A model generated the notes under the pieces. The model worked only from the letters and a program-made list of their open reading frames with translations, searched no databases and was not told the DNA's origin. Both the position numbers and the translations under genes were made by a program. This document shows, in pieces, positions 54,428 to 63,405 of a stretch of DNA of 64,000 nucleotides (within the stretch, counting starts at the first letter, position 1; every line of letters begins with the position of its first letter). The DNA is from Streptomyces hygroscopicus subsp. hygroscopicus. GTDB taxonomy: Bacteria; Actinomycetota; Actinomycetes; Streptomycetales; Streptomycetaceae. The DNA lies in contig NZ_BSSM01000013.1 of NCBI RefSeq assembly GCF_030269125.1, positions 124,001 through 188,000 on the forward strand, read 5' to 3'.

Positions 54428-56212
54428 TCACCTCGTCACCCGCCTCGGCGTTTCGCCCGCCGTGACGACCTCTTTCCCGTCCCCCTCGTCCTCCGCCCCG
54501 GGGATTCTCGTCCGGGAGATCTCCGGCCGGCCCAGGTGCGTCGGTGCGAACATCCGCAGGACCGCCGGGAGTACGACCACCGAGGGGCCCGGGGTGGACA
54601 GCGCCCGGGTGAGGTCGGGTTCCAGGGTCTCGGGCGTCGTGAGGACGCCGGGGACGCCGAAGGACTCCGCCAGGGCCACGAAGTCGGGGCGGGTCAGTTC
54701 CGTCGCCGTCGGTTCACCGAAGGCGTCCGTCATGTACTCGCGCAGGATGCCGTAGCCGCCGTCGTCGACGATCAGCCAGGTGACCGGGAGGTCGTGCTGG
54801 CGGGCCGTGGCCAGCTCGGCGACGGAGTAGAGCGCGCCGCCGTCGCCCGAGACGGCCAGTACCGGCCGGGTGGGGTCGGCCACCGCCGCGCCCAGGGCGG
54901 CCGGGAAGGCGTAGCCCAGGCCGCCGGCGCCCTGGGCCGAGTGCATCGCGTTCACGCCCCGGGGGTCGAAGGCGGACCAGGCCCAGTAGGACAGGATCGT
55001 CATGTCCCAGAAGGAGGGGGCACCGGAGGGGAGCGCCCGGCGGACGGCGCTCAGGACCTCCTGCTCCAGCGTCAGTTCCTGGGACGCGATGCGTTCCGAG
55101 ACCCGGGACAGGACGTCCCGTACGCGCTCCGGCGCCGAAGGGTCCGTCCGCTCCCGCGCCGTCTCCAGCAGCGCCTGCAACGCCAGGCGCGCGTCCGCGT
55201 GGATGCCGAGGGCGGGATGGTTCGACTCCAGCTTGCCGAGGTCCGCCTCGACCTGGATCATCCGGCCGCGGGGCTCGAACGTGTGGTAGTTCGAGGAGAG
55301 TTCGCCCAGGCCCGAGCCCACCACCAGCAGGACGTCCGCGTCCTCCAGGAAGTCGGTCGTGTGCCTGTCCTCCAGCCAGGACCGGAGGGACAGCGGGTGC
55401 TCCCACGGGAACGCGCCCTTGCCGCCGAACGTCGTCACCACGGGCGCGTCCAGCAGCTCCGCCAGCCGGAGCAGCTTGCCCGAGGCGTCCGCGCGGACGA
55501 CGCCGCCGCCCGCGATGATCGCCGGGCGGGCCGCGCCCGACAGCAACTCCGCCGCCACCGCCGTCAGTTCCGGCCGCGGCACCAGGTCGTCCGGCGTCGC
55601 GTCCAGCGCCGTCACCACCGGCAGCGACGCCGGGGCCAGCAGGACGTCCTGCGGGATCTCCACCCACACCGGGCCGTGCGGGGCCGTGAGGGCCGACTTC
55701 CACGCCGCGGCGATCGCCGAGGGGATCTGGGACTGGGCGCGGACCGTGTGGACGGACTTCACCACACCACGGAACGACGCGGCCTGGTCCGGGAGTTCGT
55801 GGAGGTAGCCGTGGCGGCCGCCGCCCAGGCCCGCCGTCGGGACCTGACTGCCGACGGCCAGGACGGGGGCGGAGGCAGAGGCCGCTTCCTGCAACGCGGC
55901 CAGGGACATCAGCGCGCCCGGACCCGTCGAGAGGAACAGCGGGGCCGCCTCGCCCGTCATGCGGCCGTACGCGTCCGCCGCGAAGCCCGCGTTGTTCTCC
56001 GTCCGCAGGCCCACGTAGCGGAGCGAGGAGCGCCGCAGCGCGTCGAACAGACCCAGCGCGTGCTGGCCCGGCAGGCCGAAGACGGTCGTCGCGCCCAGCC
56101 CGGCCAGGGTCTCCACGACCAGGTCCCCGCCGTTGCGGCCCGGAGGAGGACTGAGCGCGGCCTCCCGCTGGGCGGCGGTCGGGCGGAGCACCGGGGCGTG
56201 GTCGTGCGTCAC
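54428..56212 (-). CDS. Thiamine-diphosphate-dependent enzyme (acetolactate-synthase-like)
   Basis: This 594-residue protein has three domains: ThDP pyrimidine domain (GLRTENNAGFAADAYGRMTG, catalytic Glu), central domain (VGSGLGELSSNYHTF) and PP domain (GDGGALYSVAELATARQH to DDGGYGI). The C-terminus has a charged tail. The start is GTG 56212, only 5 bp after speB, so the two are co-transcribed. Pairing with an agmatinase suggests it handles a keto-acid or aldehyde from amine breakdown; the specific reaction is unknown. Confidence 0.85.
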   Translation of the reverse strand: MTHDHAPVLRPTAAQREAALSPPPGRNGGDLVVETLAGLGATTVFGLPGQHALGLFDALRRSSLRYVGLRTENNAGFAADAYGRMTGEAAPLFLSTGPGALMSLAALQEAASASAPVLAVGSQVPTAGLGGGRHGYLHELPDQAASFRGVVKSVHTVRAQSQIPSAIAAAWKSALTAPHGPVWVEIPQDVLLAPASLPVVTALDATPDDLVPRPELTAVAAELLSGAARPAIIAGGGVVRADASGKLLRLAELLDAPVVTTFGGKGAFPWEHPLSLRSWLEDRHTTDFLEDADVLLVVGSGLGELSSNYHTFEPRGRMIQVEADLGKLESNHPALGIHADARLALQALLETARERTDPSAPERVRDVLSRVSERIASQELTLEQEVLSAVRRALPSGAPSFWDMTILSYWAWSAFDPRGVNAMHSAQGAGGLGYAFPAALGAAVADPTRPVLAVSGDGGALYSVAELATARQHDLPVTWLIVDDGGYGILREYMTDAFGEPTATELTRPDFVALAESFGVPGVLTTPETLEPDLTRALSTPGPSVVVLPAVLRMFAPTHLGRPEISRTRIPGAEDEGDGKEVVTAGETPRRVTR

Positions 56213-56217
56213 GCCGG

Positions 56218-57189
56218 TTACGCGTCCTTCCGGGCCGCCGCGATCTGCCGGGACATGATGGTGGTCAGTTCGTAGGCCGTGTGGGAGGCCGCCACGGACG
56301 TGATCTCGGCGTGGTCGTACGCCGGGGCCACCTCCACCACGTCCGCCGAGACCAGGTTGCAGGACGCCAGCCCGCGCAGGATCTCCAGCAGCTCGCGCGA
56401 GGTCATGCCGCCCGCCTCGGGCGTGCCCGTGCCGGGGGCGTGCGCCGGGTCGAGGCAGTCGATGTCGATGGAGATGTACAGCGGGCGGTCGCCGATGCGC
56501 TGGCGGAGCTGGTCGGCCACCTCGTCCGCGCCCCGGCGGTAGACGTCCGCGGAGGTGACGATGCCGAAGCCCATCTTCTCGTCGTCCGTCAGGTCCTGCT
56601 TGCCGTACAGCGGGCCGCGCGTGCCCACGTGCGAGAGGGCGGAGGTGTCGAGGACGCCCTCCTCCACCGCGCGGCGGAACGGCGTGCCGTGGGTGTACTC
56701 GGCGCCGAAGTAGGTGTCCCAGGTGTCCAGGTGCGCGTCGAAGTGGAGCAGGGCGACGGGGCCGTGCTTCTTCGCCACCGAGCGCAGCAGCGGCAGCGCG
56801 ATGGTGTGGTCGCCGCCCAGCGTCATCAGGCGGGCGCCCGTGCCGAGCAGGTCGTCGGCCGCGGCCTCGATCGTCTCGACGGCCTCGTTGATGTTGAACG
56901 GGTTCACCGCGATGTCGCCGCCGTCCGCCACCTGCGCGAGCGCGAAGGGCGACGCGTCCTGCGCGGGGTTGTAGGGGCGCAGCAGCCGGGACGCCTCGCG
57001 GATGGCGTTGCCGCCGAAGCGGGCGCCCGGCCGGTACGAGACGCCGGAGTCGAAGGGCACGCCCACCACGGCGACGTCGGCGGTGCCGACCTCGTCCAGG
57101 CGGGGCAGCCGGGCGAAGGTCGCGGGACCGGCGTACCGCGGGACGCGGGAGGAGTCGACGGGGCCGCGGGGCGTCTCGTTGCTGCTCAT
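56218..57189 (-). CDS. speB: Agmatinase / ureohydrolase
   Basis: This 323-residue arginase-family enzyme has Mn ligands in LGGDHTIAL, FDAHLDTWD and SIDIDCLDPAHAPGTGTPEAGG. FDSGVSYRPGARFGGNAIRE is the conserved N-terminal motif of agmatinases. It should remove urea from agmatine or a related guanidino compound such as guanidinobutyrate. It leads a two-gene operon with the ThDP enzyme and is divergent from a PucR regulator, which probably controls it. Confidence 0.92.
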   Translation of the reverse strand: MSSNETPRGPVDSSRVPRYAGPATFARLPRLDEVGTADVAVVGVPFDSGVSYRPGARFGGNAIREASRLLRPYNPAQDASPFALAQVADGGDIAVNPFNINEAVETIEAAADDLLGTGARLMTLGGDHTIALPLLRSVAKKHGPVALLHFDAHLDTWDTYFGAEYTHGTPFRRAVEEGVLDTSALSHVGTRGPLYGKQDLTDDEKMGFGIVTSADVYRRGADEVADQLRQRIGDRPLYISIDIDCLDPAHAPGTGTPEAGGMTSRELLEILRGLASCNLVSADVVEVAPAYDHAEITSVAASHTAYELTTIMSRQIAAARKDA

Positions 57190-57321
57190 TGCGTGTGCCT
57201 TCTTTCCTGCGTGGCTGCCGCGTGGGGCGGTTTCCCGGGATCGACCCTAGGTGGCCCGACGGACACCCCGAAGTGTACTTTTCATCCATACATGAGGTCT
57301 GTAGTGAAGGAAGCGCACACC

Positions 57322-58833
57322 ATGGCGGAGACGGGCACCCCGAGCGCGAGCGCCCCGGCTTCGCACGCCCCCGTGCCCCCGACCCCGCCCGTCCCCCTCT
57401 CCGCCCTCCTCGCCCGCGACGACCTCGCCCTGCGCCAGATCGCCGGCCCCGCCGGCCCGGACGTCGTCGTCCACTGGGCGCACACCTCGGAGATGGCCGA
57501 CCCCTTCCCCTATCTCCTGGGCGGCGAGCTGCTGCTCACGGCAGGTGTGCAGATCCCCGACGCCTCGGCGCCCGGGGCCTTCTTCGACGCGTACGTCGCC
57601 CGGATCGTCGCGGCGGGCGGCGCGGCCCTCGGCTTCGGGCTGGCCCCGGTGCACGACACGGTGCCGGACGCCCTGGTCACCGCCTGTGACACCCATGGGC
57701 TGCCCCTCCTGGAGGTCCCGCCGCAGACCACCTTCTCGGGCGTGGCGCGCGCGGTGTGGCAGCTGATGGCGCGGGCCCGGCTGGCCGAGCTGCGCCGGGT
57801 CACCGAGGCACAGCAGAGCCTCGCCTCGGCCGCCGCCCGTCCCGACCCGGTCCCGTCCGTCCTGCGCCGGCTCGCCCAGCGGCTGACCGGCCGCGCGGTC
57901 CTGTACGGCCCCGACGGCACGGAGATCGCGGCGGCGGGGCGGGAGCCGGCACCCGCCGTCGGAAAGGCGCTGCGGAACCTGACCGAGGTGGTACGCCCGG
58001 CCGGATCGGCCAAGCCCGCCTCCGCCACCGACACCGTCGACGGCACCCACCTGTCCGCCTACGCCCTCGGCCCCGGCGAGGGGTTCGTGCTCGGGATCGC
58101 CGCCGGGCGGCGCGAGGGCGGGGACCACACCATCGCCTCGGTGGGCGCGGTGCTGCTGTCGCTGCTCACCGGGGAGCACCACAGCGGGGCGGGGGCGGCA
58201 CGCTCCTCCGCGCTGGTACGGCTGCTGCTCGGGGCCTCGCCGCAGGACGTCGCGCCGCTGCTCCAGGACGGCGACGGCGACGGCGACCGGATCGTCGTCC
58301 ACGCGCGGCCCGAACGGCGGGCGCCCGACCCCGTCGCCGCCTCCGCCCTCGGCGCCGCCCTGGGCTCACCCCTGGTCGACCTGGACGGCGAGGTCGTACG
58401 GGTTCTCGCGCCCGCCGGCCGGGAGCCCGCCCCGGTGCCCGGCTGGACCCTGGGCGTCAGCGCCCCCGCGGGGCCCGGCGGATGGCCCGCCGCCGACGTC
58501 CAGGCGGCCCGCGCCCTGGCCCGCGCCCGCGCCACCCGCGCCCCGCTGGTCCGGCACGGCGCACGGCCCGCGCTGTCCGAGCTGGTGCCCGAGGCGGAGG
58601 CGCGGGCGCACGCCCGTACCCTGCTCGCGCCGCTCGCCCCGCGGCCGGCCCTGGTGGACACCCTGCGGACCTGGCTTTCCCTGCACGGCAGTTGGGACCG
58701 CACGGCGGTGGCGCTGGGTGTGCACCGCAACACCGTGCGCCACCGCGTCGCCCGCAGCGCCCTGCTGCTGGACGCCGACCTGGACGATCCGGACGTGCGC
58801 ATGGAGTTGTGGTTCGCGCTACGGCACTCCTGA
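57322..58833 (+). CDS. PucR-family transcriptional regulator
   Basis: The protein has 503 residues. The N-terminal PucR-like ligand domain is about 40-160 (LRQIAGPAGPDVVVHWAHTS, GGELLLTAGVQI). A middle GGDEF-like region follows. The C-terminal PucR-type HTH reads HGSWDRTAVALGVHRNTVRHRVAR. GAAGGAAG about 8 nt upstream sets the ATG at 57322; the open frame continues far upstream without a better start. Divergent from speB across a 132-bp gap, it is the likely regulator of the agmatinase pair, possibly sensing a nitrogen compound. Confidence 0.9.
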   Translation: MAETGTPSASAPASHAPVPPTPPVPLSALLARDDLALRQIAGPAGPDVVVHWAHTSEMADPFPYLLGGELLLTAGVQIPDASAPGAFFDAYVARIVAAGGAALGFGLAPVHDTVPDALVTACDTHGLPLLEVPPQTTFSGVARAVWQLMARARLAELRRVTEAQQSLASAAARPDPVPSVLRRLAQRLTGRAVLYGPDGTEIAAAGREPAPAVGKALRNLTEVVRPAGSAKPASATDTVDGTHLSAYALGPGEGFVLGIAAGRREGGDHTIASVGAVLLSLLTGEHHSGAGAARSSALVRLLLGASPQDVAPLLQDGDGDGDRIVVHARPERRAPDPVAASALGAALGSPLVDLDGEVVRVLAPAGREPAPVPGWTLGVSAPAGPGGWPAADVQAARALARARATRAPLVRHGARPALSELVPEAEARAHARTLLAPLAPRPALVDTLRTWLSLHGSWDRTAVALGVHRNTVRHRVARSALLLDADLDDPDVRMELWFALRHS

Positions 58834-58916
58834 CGCCTGCCGAGCGGGGGGTGACGCCCGTCCCAGCGGGCGAAACCCCGGGGACGCCCGCGCCCGGCTG
58901 CCCCACAATGGGTGCC

Positions 58917-59708
58917 ATGCCGATACCCGGGACACCCAGCCGCGCCCAGCTCGTCGACCACCTGGTGAGGACCCGTATCGCGGGGGACGTCGCCACGCCC
59001 CGCGAGAACAACCTCTCCCACTACCGCAGGCTGGCCAACGGCGACCGCAACTTCTGGCTCGGTCTGGAGCTGGGCGAGCGCTGGGCGGACGAGCAGGACG
59101 TGCTCGCGGTGATGGCCGAGCGGGTGGGCGTCAACGACGACCCGGAGTACCGGTACGGCCAGGACACCATCGACCCCGAGCTGACCGTGGACGCGCTCGA
59201 CCGGCTCGCGGCACGGCTGCGCAAGGCGGCCGGGGGGCGCGAGCGGGTGCTGTTCGCGACCGGGCACCCGGGCGGCCTGCTGGATGTGCACCGCGCCACG
59301 GCCGCCGCGCTGCGCGCCGCCGGCTGCGAGATCGTCGTCATCCCGGACGGGCTGCAGACGGAGGAGGGGTACGTCATGCAGTTCGCGGACGTGGCCGTCC
59401 TGGAACACGGCGCGACGCTGTGGCACACCCACTCCGGGGCGCCGATGCGGGCCGTCCTCACAGGACTTGAGCACGCCGGGCGCCCCCTGCCCGACCTGGT
59501 GGTCGCCGACCACGGCTGGGCCGGGTACGCGGCGCAGCACGGCCTGGACTCGGTGGGATACGCCGACTGCAACGACCCCGCGCTGTTCCTCGCCGAGTCG
59601 GAGGGCACCCTCCAGGTGGCGGTGCCGCTGGACGACCACGTGGTCAGCCCGCGCTTCTACGACCCCATGACCGCGTATCTGCTGGCCGAGGCCGGGCTGG
59701 ACCAGTAA
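58917..59708 (+). CDS. Putative phosphatase (conserved actinobacterial family)
   Basis: This 263-residue protein opens with RAQLVDHLVRTRIAGDVATP and NNLSHYRRLANGDRNFWLGL. LFATGHPGGLLDVHR (a possible phosphate loop), ADHGWAGYAAQ and VPLDDHVVSPRFYDPMTAYL follow. Homologues carry the label phosphatase as I recall, but I cannot confirm the activity. The ATG at 58917 is the second in frame; one at 58908 is equally possible and neither has a good Shine-Dalgarno. Confidence 0.72.
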   Translation: MPIPGTPSRAQLVDHLVRTRIAGDVATPRENNLSHYRRLANGDRNFWLGLELGERWADEQDVLAVMAERVGVNDDPEYRYGQDTIDPELTVDALDRLAARLRKAAGGRERVLFATGHPGGLLDVHRATAAALRAAGCEIVVIPDGLQTEEGYVMQFADVAVLEHGATLWHTHSGAPMRAVLTGLEHAGRPLPDLVVADHGWAGYAAQHGLDSVGYADCNDPALFLAESEGTLQVAVPLDDHVVSPRFYDPMTAYLLAEAGLDQ

Positions 59709-59731
59709 CCCGGACCGGACCGGAACACAGG

Positions 59732-59763
59732 GATGTGCGGCCCCGTGAGCGGGACCGCACATC
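59732..59763. terminator. 14-bp hairpin between convergent genes
   Basis: Arms 59732-59745 and 59750-59763 pair with one mismatch around TGAG. It can end both the phosphatase gene and the convergent His-rich protein gene. Confidence 0.85.
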
Positions 59764-59783
59764 GTGTTGCGTCGGAACGCGGC

Positions 59784-60152
59784 TCAGCGGCCGTGGCCAC
59801 CACCATGTCCGCCGTGTCCACCGTGACCGCCGTGGCCGCCGTGGCCGCCGTGGCCACCGTGACCGCCGTGGCCACCGTGACCGCCGTGGTCACCGTGACC
59901 GCCGTGGTCTCCACGTCCGCCGTGGTCGTAACCGCCGTGGTCGTAGCCACCGTGGTCGTAACCGCCGTGGTCGTAGCCACCGCAGTCGTTGTTCCACCAG
60001 TCGTCGTCACAGCCCCTGCTGTAGGAGCCGCGGTCGTGGTGGTCGTACGTCGTCGCCGAGGCGGTGCCCGCGGCGCCGAGGGCGGCTCCACCGGCCAGCA
60101 TCATGCCGGCGGCGGACAGCGCGAAGAGACGCCTCGTGCGTTGTGCTCGCAT
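59784..60152 (-). CDS. Secreted Gly/His-repeat protein
   Basis: This 122-residue protein has a signal peptide (about 1-34). A short cluster with two cysteines (RGCDDDWWNNDCGG) is followed by DHGGY units. About ten or more HGG triplets run in tandem to the C-terminus. The DNA is a run of near-identical 9-bp units. Such His tracts bind metals (Ni, Cu, Zn). The ATG at 60152 has GAAGGTAAC upstream. It resembles small secreted metal-binding proteins of Streptomyces; function unknown. Confidence 0.8.
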   Translation of the reverse strand: MRAQRTRRLFALSAAGMMLAGGAALGAAGTASATTYDHHDRGSYSRGCDDDWWNNDCGGYDHGGYDHGGYDHGGYDHGGRGDHGGHGDHGGHGGHGGHGGHGGHGGHGGHGGHGGHGGGHGR

Positions 60153-60474
60153 AGGGGTTACCTTCCGTTCCATCGTCTCTCGCGTCTCCCGGGCGGGAGT
60201 ACGCGAGGCGGATGGCCGCCACCGCACACACAGAAGACCTCGGTGCGGCGCGGTCTTCGGATGTCAACCGCTGGAATCGCGTGCGGCACGCGGACACGGC
60301 CGACGCCTGCGGTCCGTCCGGACGCTGGCGCGCCGTCAGGTACCGCGGCTGAGGTCAGGGGTGGTGTCCCGGAACCTCGTCGGCCGCGCATGCCGTGCAC
60401 TCGCGGCTTTCACTCACTGAGCCTAGTACCGCACCCGTCACTTGGCACCTCAGGAGACCGATGCCGCAACAGGG
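60153..60474. other. Intergenic region upstream of the Gly/His-repeat gene
   Basis: About 320 bases lie between the His-rich gene start and the thioesterase stop, both on the minus strand. I see no gene. It presumably holds the promoter of the His-rich gene; no strong -10/-35 pair stands out. Confidence 0.4.
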
Positions 60475-61341
60475 CTAGCGCGGGACGCGGACCACGCCCT
60501 CCTGGATGACCGTGATGGCGAGCCGCCCGTCCTGGGTGTATATGCGGGCCTGACCGAGGCCGCGACCGCCGTGCGCGGAGGGCGACTCCTGGTCGTACAG
60601 CAGCCATTCGTCGGCGCGGAACGGGCGGTGGAACCACATCGCGTGGTCCAGGGAGGCGCCCACCACGTCGCCGACCGCCCAGCCGCCGCGGCCGTGCGCG
60701 AGCAGCACGGAGTCGAGCAGGGTCATGTCGGAGACATAGGTGGCGAGGACGACGTGCAGCAGCGGGTCGTCGTCCAGCTTGCCGTTGGTGCGGAACCACA
60801 CCTGGCTGTGCGGCTCGCGCGGCTCCCCGTAGCGGCCGTACGGCGGCTCGTCCACGTACCTGAGGTCGACCGCCTCGCGCGCCTCCAGGAACCGTTCCAC
60901 CACGTCGGGCGCGAGATGGCCGTAGCCGCGCAGCCGCTCCTGGGAGGTGGGCAGCGTCGCCGGGTCGGGCGCGGCCGGCATCGGCGCCTGGTGTTCGAGC
61001 CCCTCCTCGTACGTCTGGAAGGACGCCGAGAGGTGGAAGATCGGCTTGCCGTGCTGGACGGCGACCACGCGGCGGGTGGTGAAGGACCGGCCGTCGCGGA
61101 TGCGGTCGACGGTGTAGACGATGGGCGCGCCGGGGTCGCCGGGGCGCAGGAAGTACGCGTGCAGGGAGTGGGCGGGCCGGTCCGCGGGGACCGTGCGCCC
61201 GGCGGCGACCAGCGCCTGCGCCGCGACCTGCCCGCCGAAGACGCGGGGCACGACGGCGGAGCGGGACTGGCCGCGGAAGATGTCCTCCTCGATCTGTTCG
61301 AGGTCGAGCAGATCGAGGAGTTCCTGGAGTGCCTGACTCAT
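60475..61341 (-). CDS. tesB: Acyl-CoA thioesterase II
   Basis: This 288-residue double hot-dog protein hydrolyses acyl-CoA to fatty acid and CoA. PRVFGGQVAAQALVAAGRT and HSLHAYFLRPGDP open the first hot-dog. SLDHAMWFHRPFRADEWLLY carries the Asp of the catalytic triad, with the Thr/Ser and Gln in the neighbouring strands (VSDMTLLDS, GLGQARIY). It lies 36 bp downstream of the acyl-CoA dehydrogenase, probably in the same operon. Confidence 0.92.
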   Translation of the reverse strand: MSQALQELLDLLDLEQIEEDIFRGQSRSAVVPRVFGGQVAAQALVAAGRTVPADRPAHSLHAYFLRPGDPGAPIVYTVDRIRDGRSFTTRRVVAVQHGKPIFHLSASFQTYEEGLEHQAPMPAAPDPATLPTSQERLRGYGHLAPDVVERFLEAREAVDLRYVDEPPYGRYGEPREPHSQVWFRTNGKLDDDPLLHVVLATYVSDMTLLDSVLLAHGRGGWAVGDVVGASLDHAMWFHRPFRADEWLLYDQESPSAHGGRGLGQARIYTQDGRLAITVIQEGVVRVPR

Positions 61342-61377
61342 GACGTGTAGTTGTACCCGCCAGTGATTGCGGGGACC

Positions 61378-62595
61378 TTACAGACCCATGTCCTTGGCGA
61401 TGATCGTCTTCATGATCTCGCTGGTGCCGCCGTAGATGCGGTTGACGCGGTTGTCCGCGTACAGGCGGGCGATCGGGTACTCGTTCATGTACCCGTAGCC
61501 GCCGTGCAGCTGGAGGCAGCGGTCGATGACGCGGTGGGCGACCTCGGTGCAGAACAGCTTGGCGGAGGCGGCCTCGGCGGGGGTCAGCTCGCCGGCGTCC
61601 AGGGCCTCGGTGGCGCGGTCGGCGACGGCCTCGGCGGCGTCCACCTCGGCCTGGCAGGCGGCCAGCTCGAACTTGGTGTTCTGGAAGTGCGCGACCGGCT
61701 TGCCGAAGACGGTGCGCTCCTGCACGTACTGCTTGGCGAACCGGACGGCGGCCTTGGCCTGCGCGTAGGCGCCGAAGGCGATGCCCCAGCGCTCGGAGGC
61801 CAGGTTGTGGCCGAGGTAGTAGAAGCCCTTGTTCTCCTCGCCCAGCAGGTCCTCGACGGGGACCTTGACGTCCACGAAGGCCAGCTCGGCGGTGTCGGAG
61901 GTCTTCAGGCCCAGCTTGTCCAGCTTGCGGCCGACGGAGTAGCCCTCGGACTTGGTGTCCACCGCGAACAGGGAGATGCCGTGGCGGCGGTCCTCGGCGG
62001 TGGGCGCGGCGGTGCGAGCGCACACGATCACGCGGTCGGCGTGCACGCCACCGGTGATGAAGGTCTTGGCGCCGTTGAGGACGTAGTGCGTGCCGTCCTC
62101 GCTGAGCCTGGCGGTGGACTTCATGCCCGCGAGGTCGGAACCGGTGCCCGGCTCCGTCATCGCGATGGCCCACATCTCCTCGCCGGTGACGAACTTCGGC
62201 AGGTAACGCTTCTTCTGCTCGTCCGTGGCCAGCATCTTGATGTACGGCAGGGCGAGCAGCACGTGCACGCCGGAGCCGCCGAACTGGACGCCCGCGCGGG
62301 CGGTCTCCTCGTAGAGGACGGCCTCGAACTTGTGGCTCTCCAGGCCCGCGCCGCCGAACTCCTCCGGGACGTTGATGCCGAAGATGCCCAGCTCGCCGAG
62401 CTTGTAGTAGAAGTCGCGGGGCGCCTGGCCCGCCGCGAACCACTCGTCGTACACCGGTACGACCTCGGCCTCGATGAAGGCGCGCAGGGTCTCCCGGAAC
62501 GCCTCGTGATCCTCGTTGAACACCGTACGGCGCACGCCGCCCACCTCCACGTACCTCGGCATGCCGGAAAAGTGCATGTCTAAGCGCTTGCTCAT
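61378..62595 (-). CDS. acdH: Acyl-CoA dehydrogenase
   Basis: This 405-residue FAD enzyme oxidises acyl-CoA. FAD-binding segments are AIAMTEPGTGSDLAGM and TFITGG. QLHGGYGYMNEYPIAR and RIYGGTSEIMKTIIA end the protein. The usual catalytic Glu of the IYEGT motif is Gly here, so the base must lie elsewhere, as in isovaleryl-CoA and long-chain dehydrogenases (an earlier helix). It is near TetR and accD1-like genes, which fits leucine or branched-chain acid catabolism. The symbol follows the S. coelicolor homologue in this region. An ATG at 62595 is used. Confidence 0.9.
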   Translation of the reverse strand: MSKRLDMHFSGMPRYVEVGGVRRTVFNEDHEAFRETLRAFIEAEVVPVYDEWFAAGQAPRDFYYKLGELGIFGINVPEEFGGAGLESHKFEAVLYEETARAGVQFGGSGVHVLLALPYIKMLATDEQKKRYLPKFVTGEEMWAIAMTEPGTGSDLAGMKSTARLSEDGTHYVLNGAKTFITGGVHADRVIVCARTAAPTAEDRRHGISLFAVDTKSEGYSVGRKLDKLGLKTSDTAELAFVDVKVPVEDLLGEENKGFYYLGHNLASERWGIAFGAYAQAKAAVRFAKQYVQERTVFGKPVAHFQNTKFELAACQAEVDAAEAVADRATEALDAGELTPAEAASAKLFCTEVAHRVIDRCLQLHGGYGYMNEYPIARLYADNRVNRIYGGTSEIMKTIIAKDMGL

Positions 62596-62711
62596 GCGAG
62601 CGTACCGGCGAGTAGGGAGCCCGTCCAGAGGTGGCCGGAGGTAACGCTCGTCACGCGGGGGCGCGCCCGGTCGGCGACGGGCGGGCGGAAGTGCCGGGCT
62701 CGCGCGCCGGA

Positions 62712-63308
62712 CTACGCGGAACCGGCCGCCGCGAACGCCCCCCGCGCCATCCGGTGCAGCAGTGCCGCCGTGGCCCCGCGACCCGGGAGGGTGCCCGCGC
62801 GGCCCAGGTGGGGGGTGGAGTTGAGCAGGCCGAAGACCGAGTGGACGGCGGAGCGCGCGGTGGGCTCGGTCAGGGCCGGGTAGACCTCCCGGACCACCTC
62901 CACCCACAGCTCCACGTACTGCCGCTGGAGCTGGCGCACCAGCTTGCGGTCGCTGTCGCGCAGCCGGTCCAGCTCACGGTCGTGCAGGGTGATCAGCGGC
63001 CGGTCGTCCAGGGCGAAGTCGATGTGGCCCTCGATGAGGGAGTCCAGGACCGCCGAGGGGCGGGCGTCCCCGTCGGCCTCCGCGAGCCGCCGCCTGGCGC
63101 CCGTGAGCAGCTGACCGCTGATGCCCACCAGCAGCTCGGCGAGCATCGCGTCCTTGCCCGGGAAGTGCCGGTACAGGCCGGGGCCGCTGATGCCGACCGC
63201 CGCTCCTATCTCGTCCACGCCGACGCCGTGGAAGCCGCGCTCGGCGAAGAGGCGGGCGGCCTCCTTGAGGATCTGCTCGCGGCGGGTGGGGGCGTCGGTT
63301 CTGGCCAT
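62712..63308 (-). CDS. TetR-family regulator of the acyl-CoA catabolic genes
   Basis: This 198-residue protein has an N-terminal HTH (REQILKEAARLFAERGFHGV, VGISGPGLYRHFPGKDAM) followed by a helical ligand domain. It diverges from the accD1-like gene across a 97-bp gap with two operator-like palindromes, so it very likely represses itself and the catabolic genes. The ligand may be an acyl-CoA. Confidence 0.9.
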   Translation of the reverse strand: MARTDAPTRREQILKEAARLFAERGFHGVGVDEIGAAVGISGPGLYRHFPGKDAMLAELLVGISGQLLTGARRRLAEADGDARPSAVLDSLIEGHIDFALDDRPLITLHDRELDRLRDSDRKLVRQLQRQYVELWVEVVREVYPALTEPTARSAVHSVFGLLNSTPHLGRAGTLPGRGATAALLHRMARGAFAAAGSA

Positions 63309-63329
63309 GAGGACGATTCTAGACAGCGA

Positions 63330-63375
63330 GGTTAGCGGTCGTTAACCTGAAGGAAATGGTTAACGCTCATTAACC
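63330..63375. promoter_or_regulatory. Two TetR-type operators between tetR and accD1
   Basis: GGTTAGCGGTCGTTAACC (63330-63347) and GGTTAACGCTCATTAACC (63358-63375) are 18-bp imperfect palindromes with the same outer arms GGTTA/TAACC, spaced 28 bp apart. They fill the divergent gap and are the natural binding sites of the adjacent TetR protein. Confidence 0.85.
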
Positions 63376-63405
63376 GGTTCGAGCACCGGGTGAGGGGACC
63401 GCAGG

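Noticed and set aside
59790..59990. 9-bp direct repeats as a possible noncoding satellite
   Set aside because: They are in frame in a gene with a signal peptide and ribosome-binding site and encode HGG/DHGGY units.
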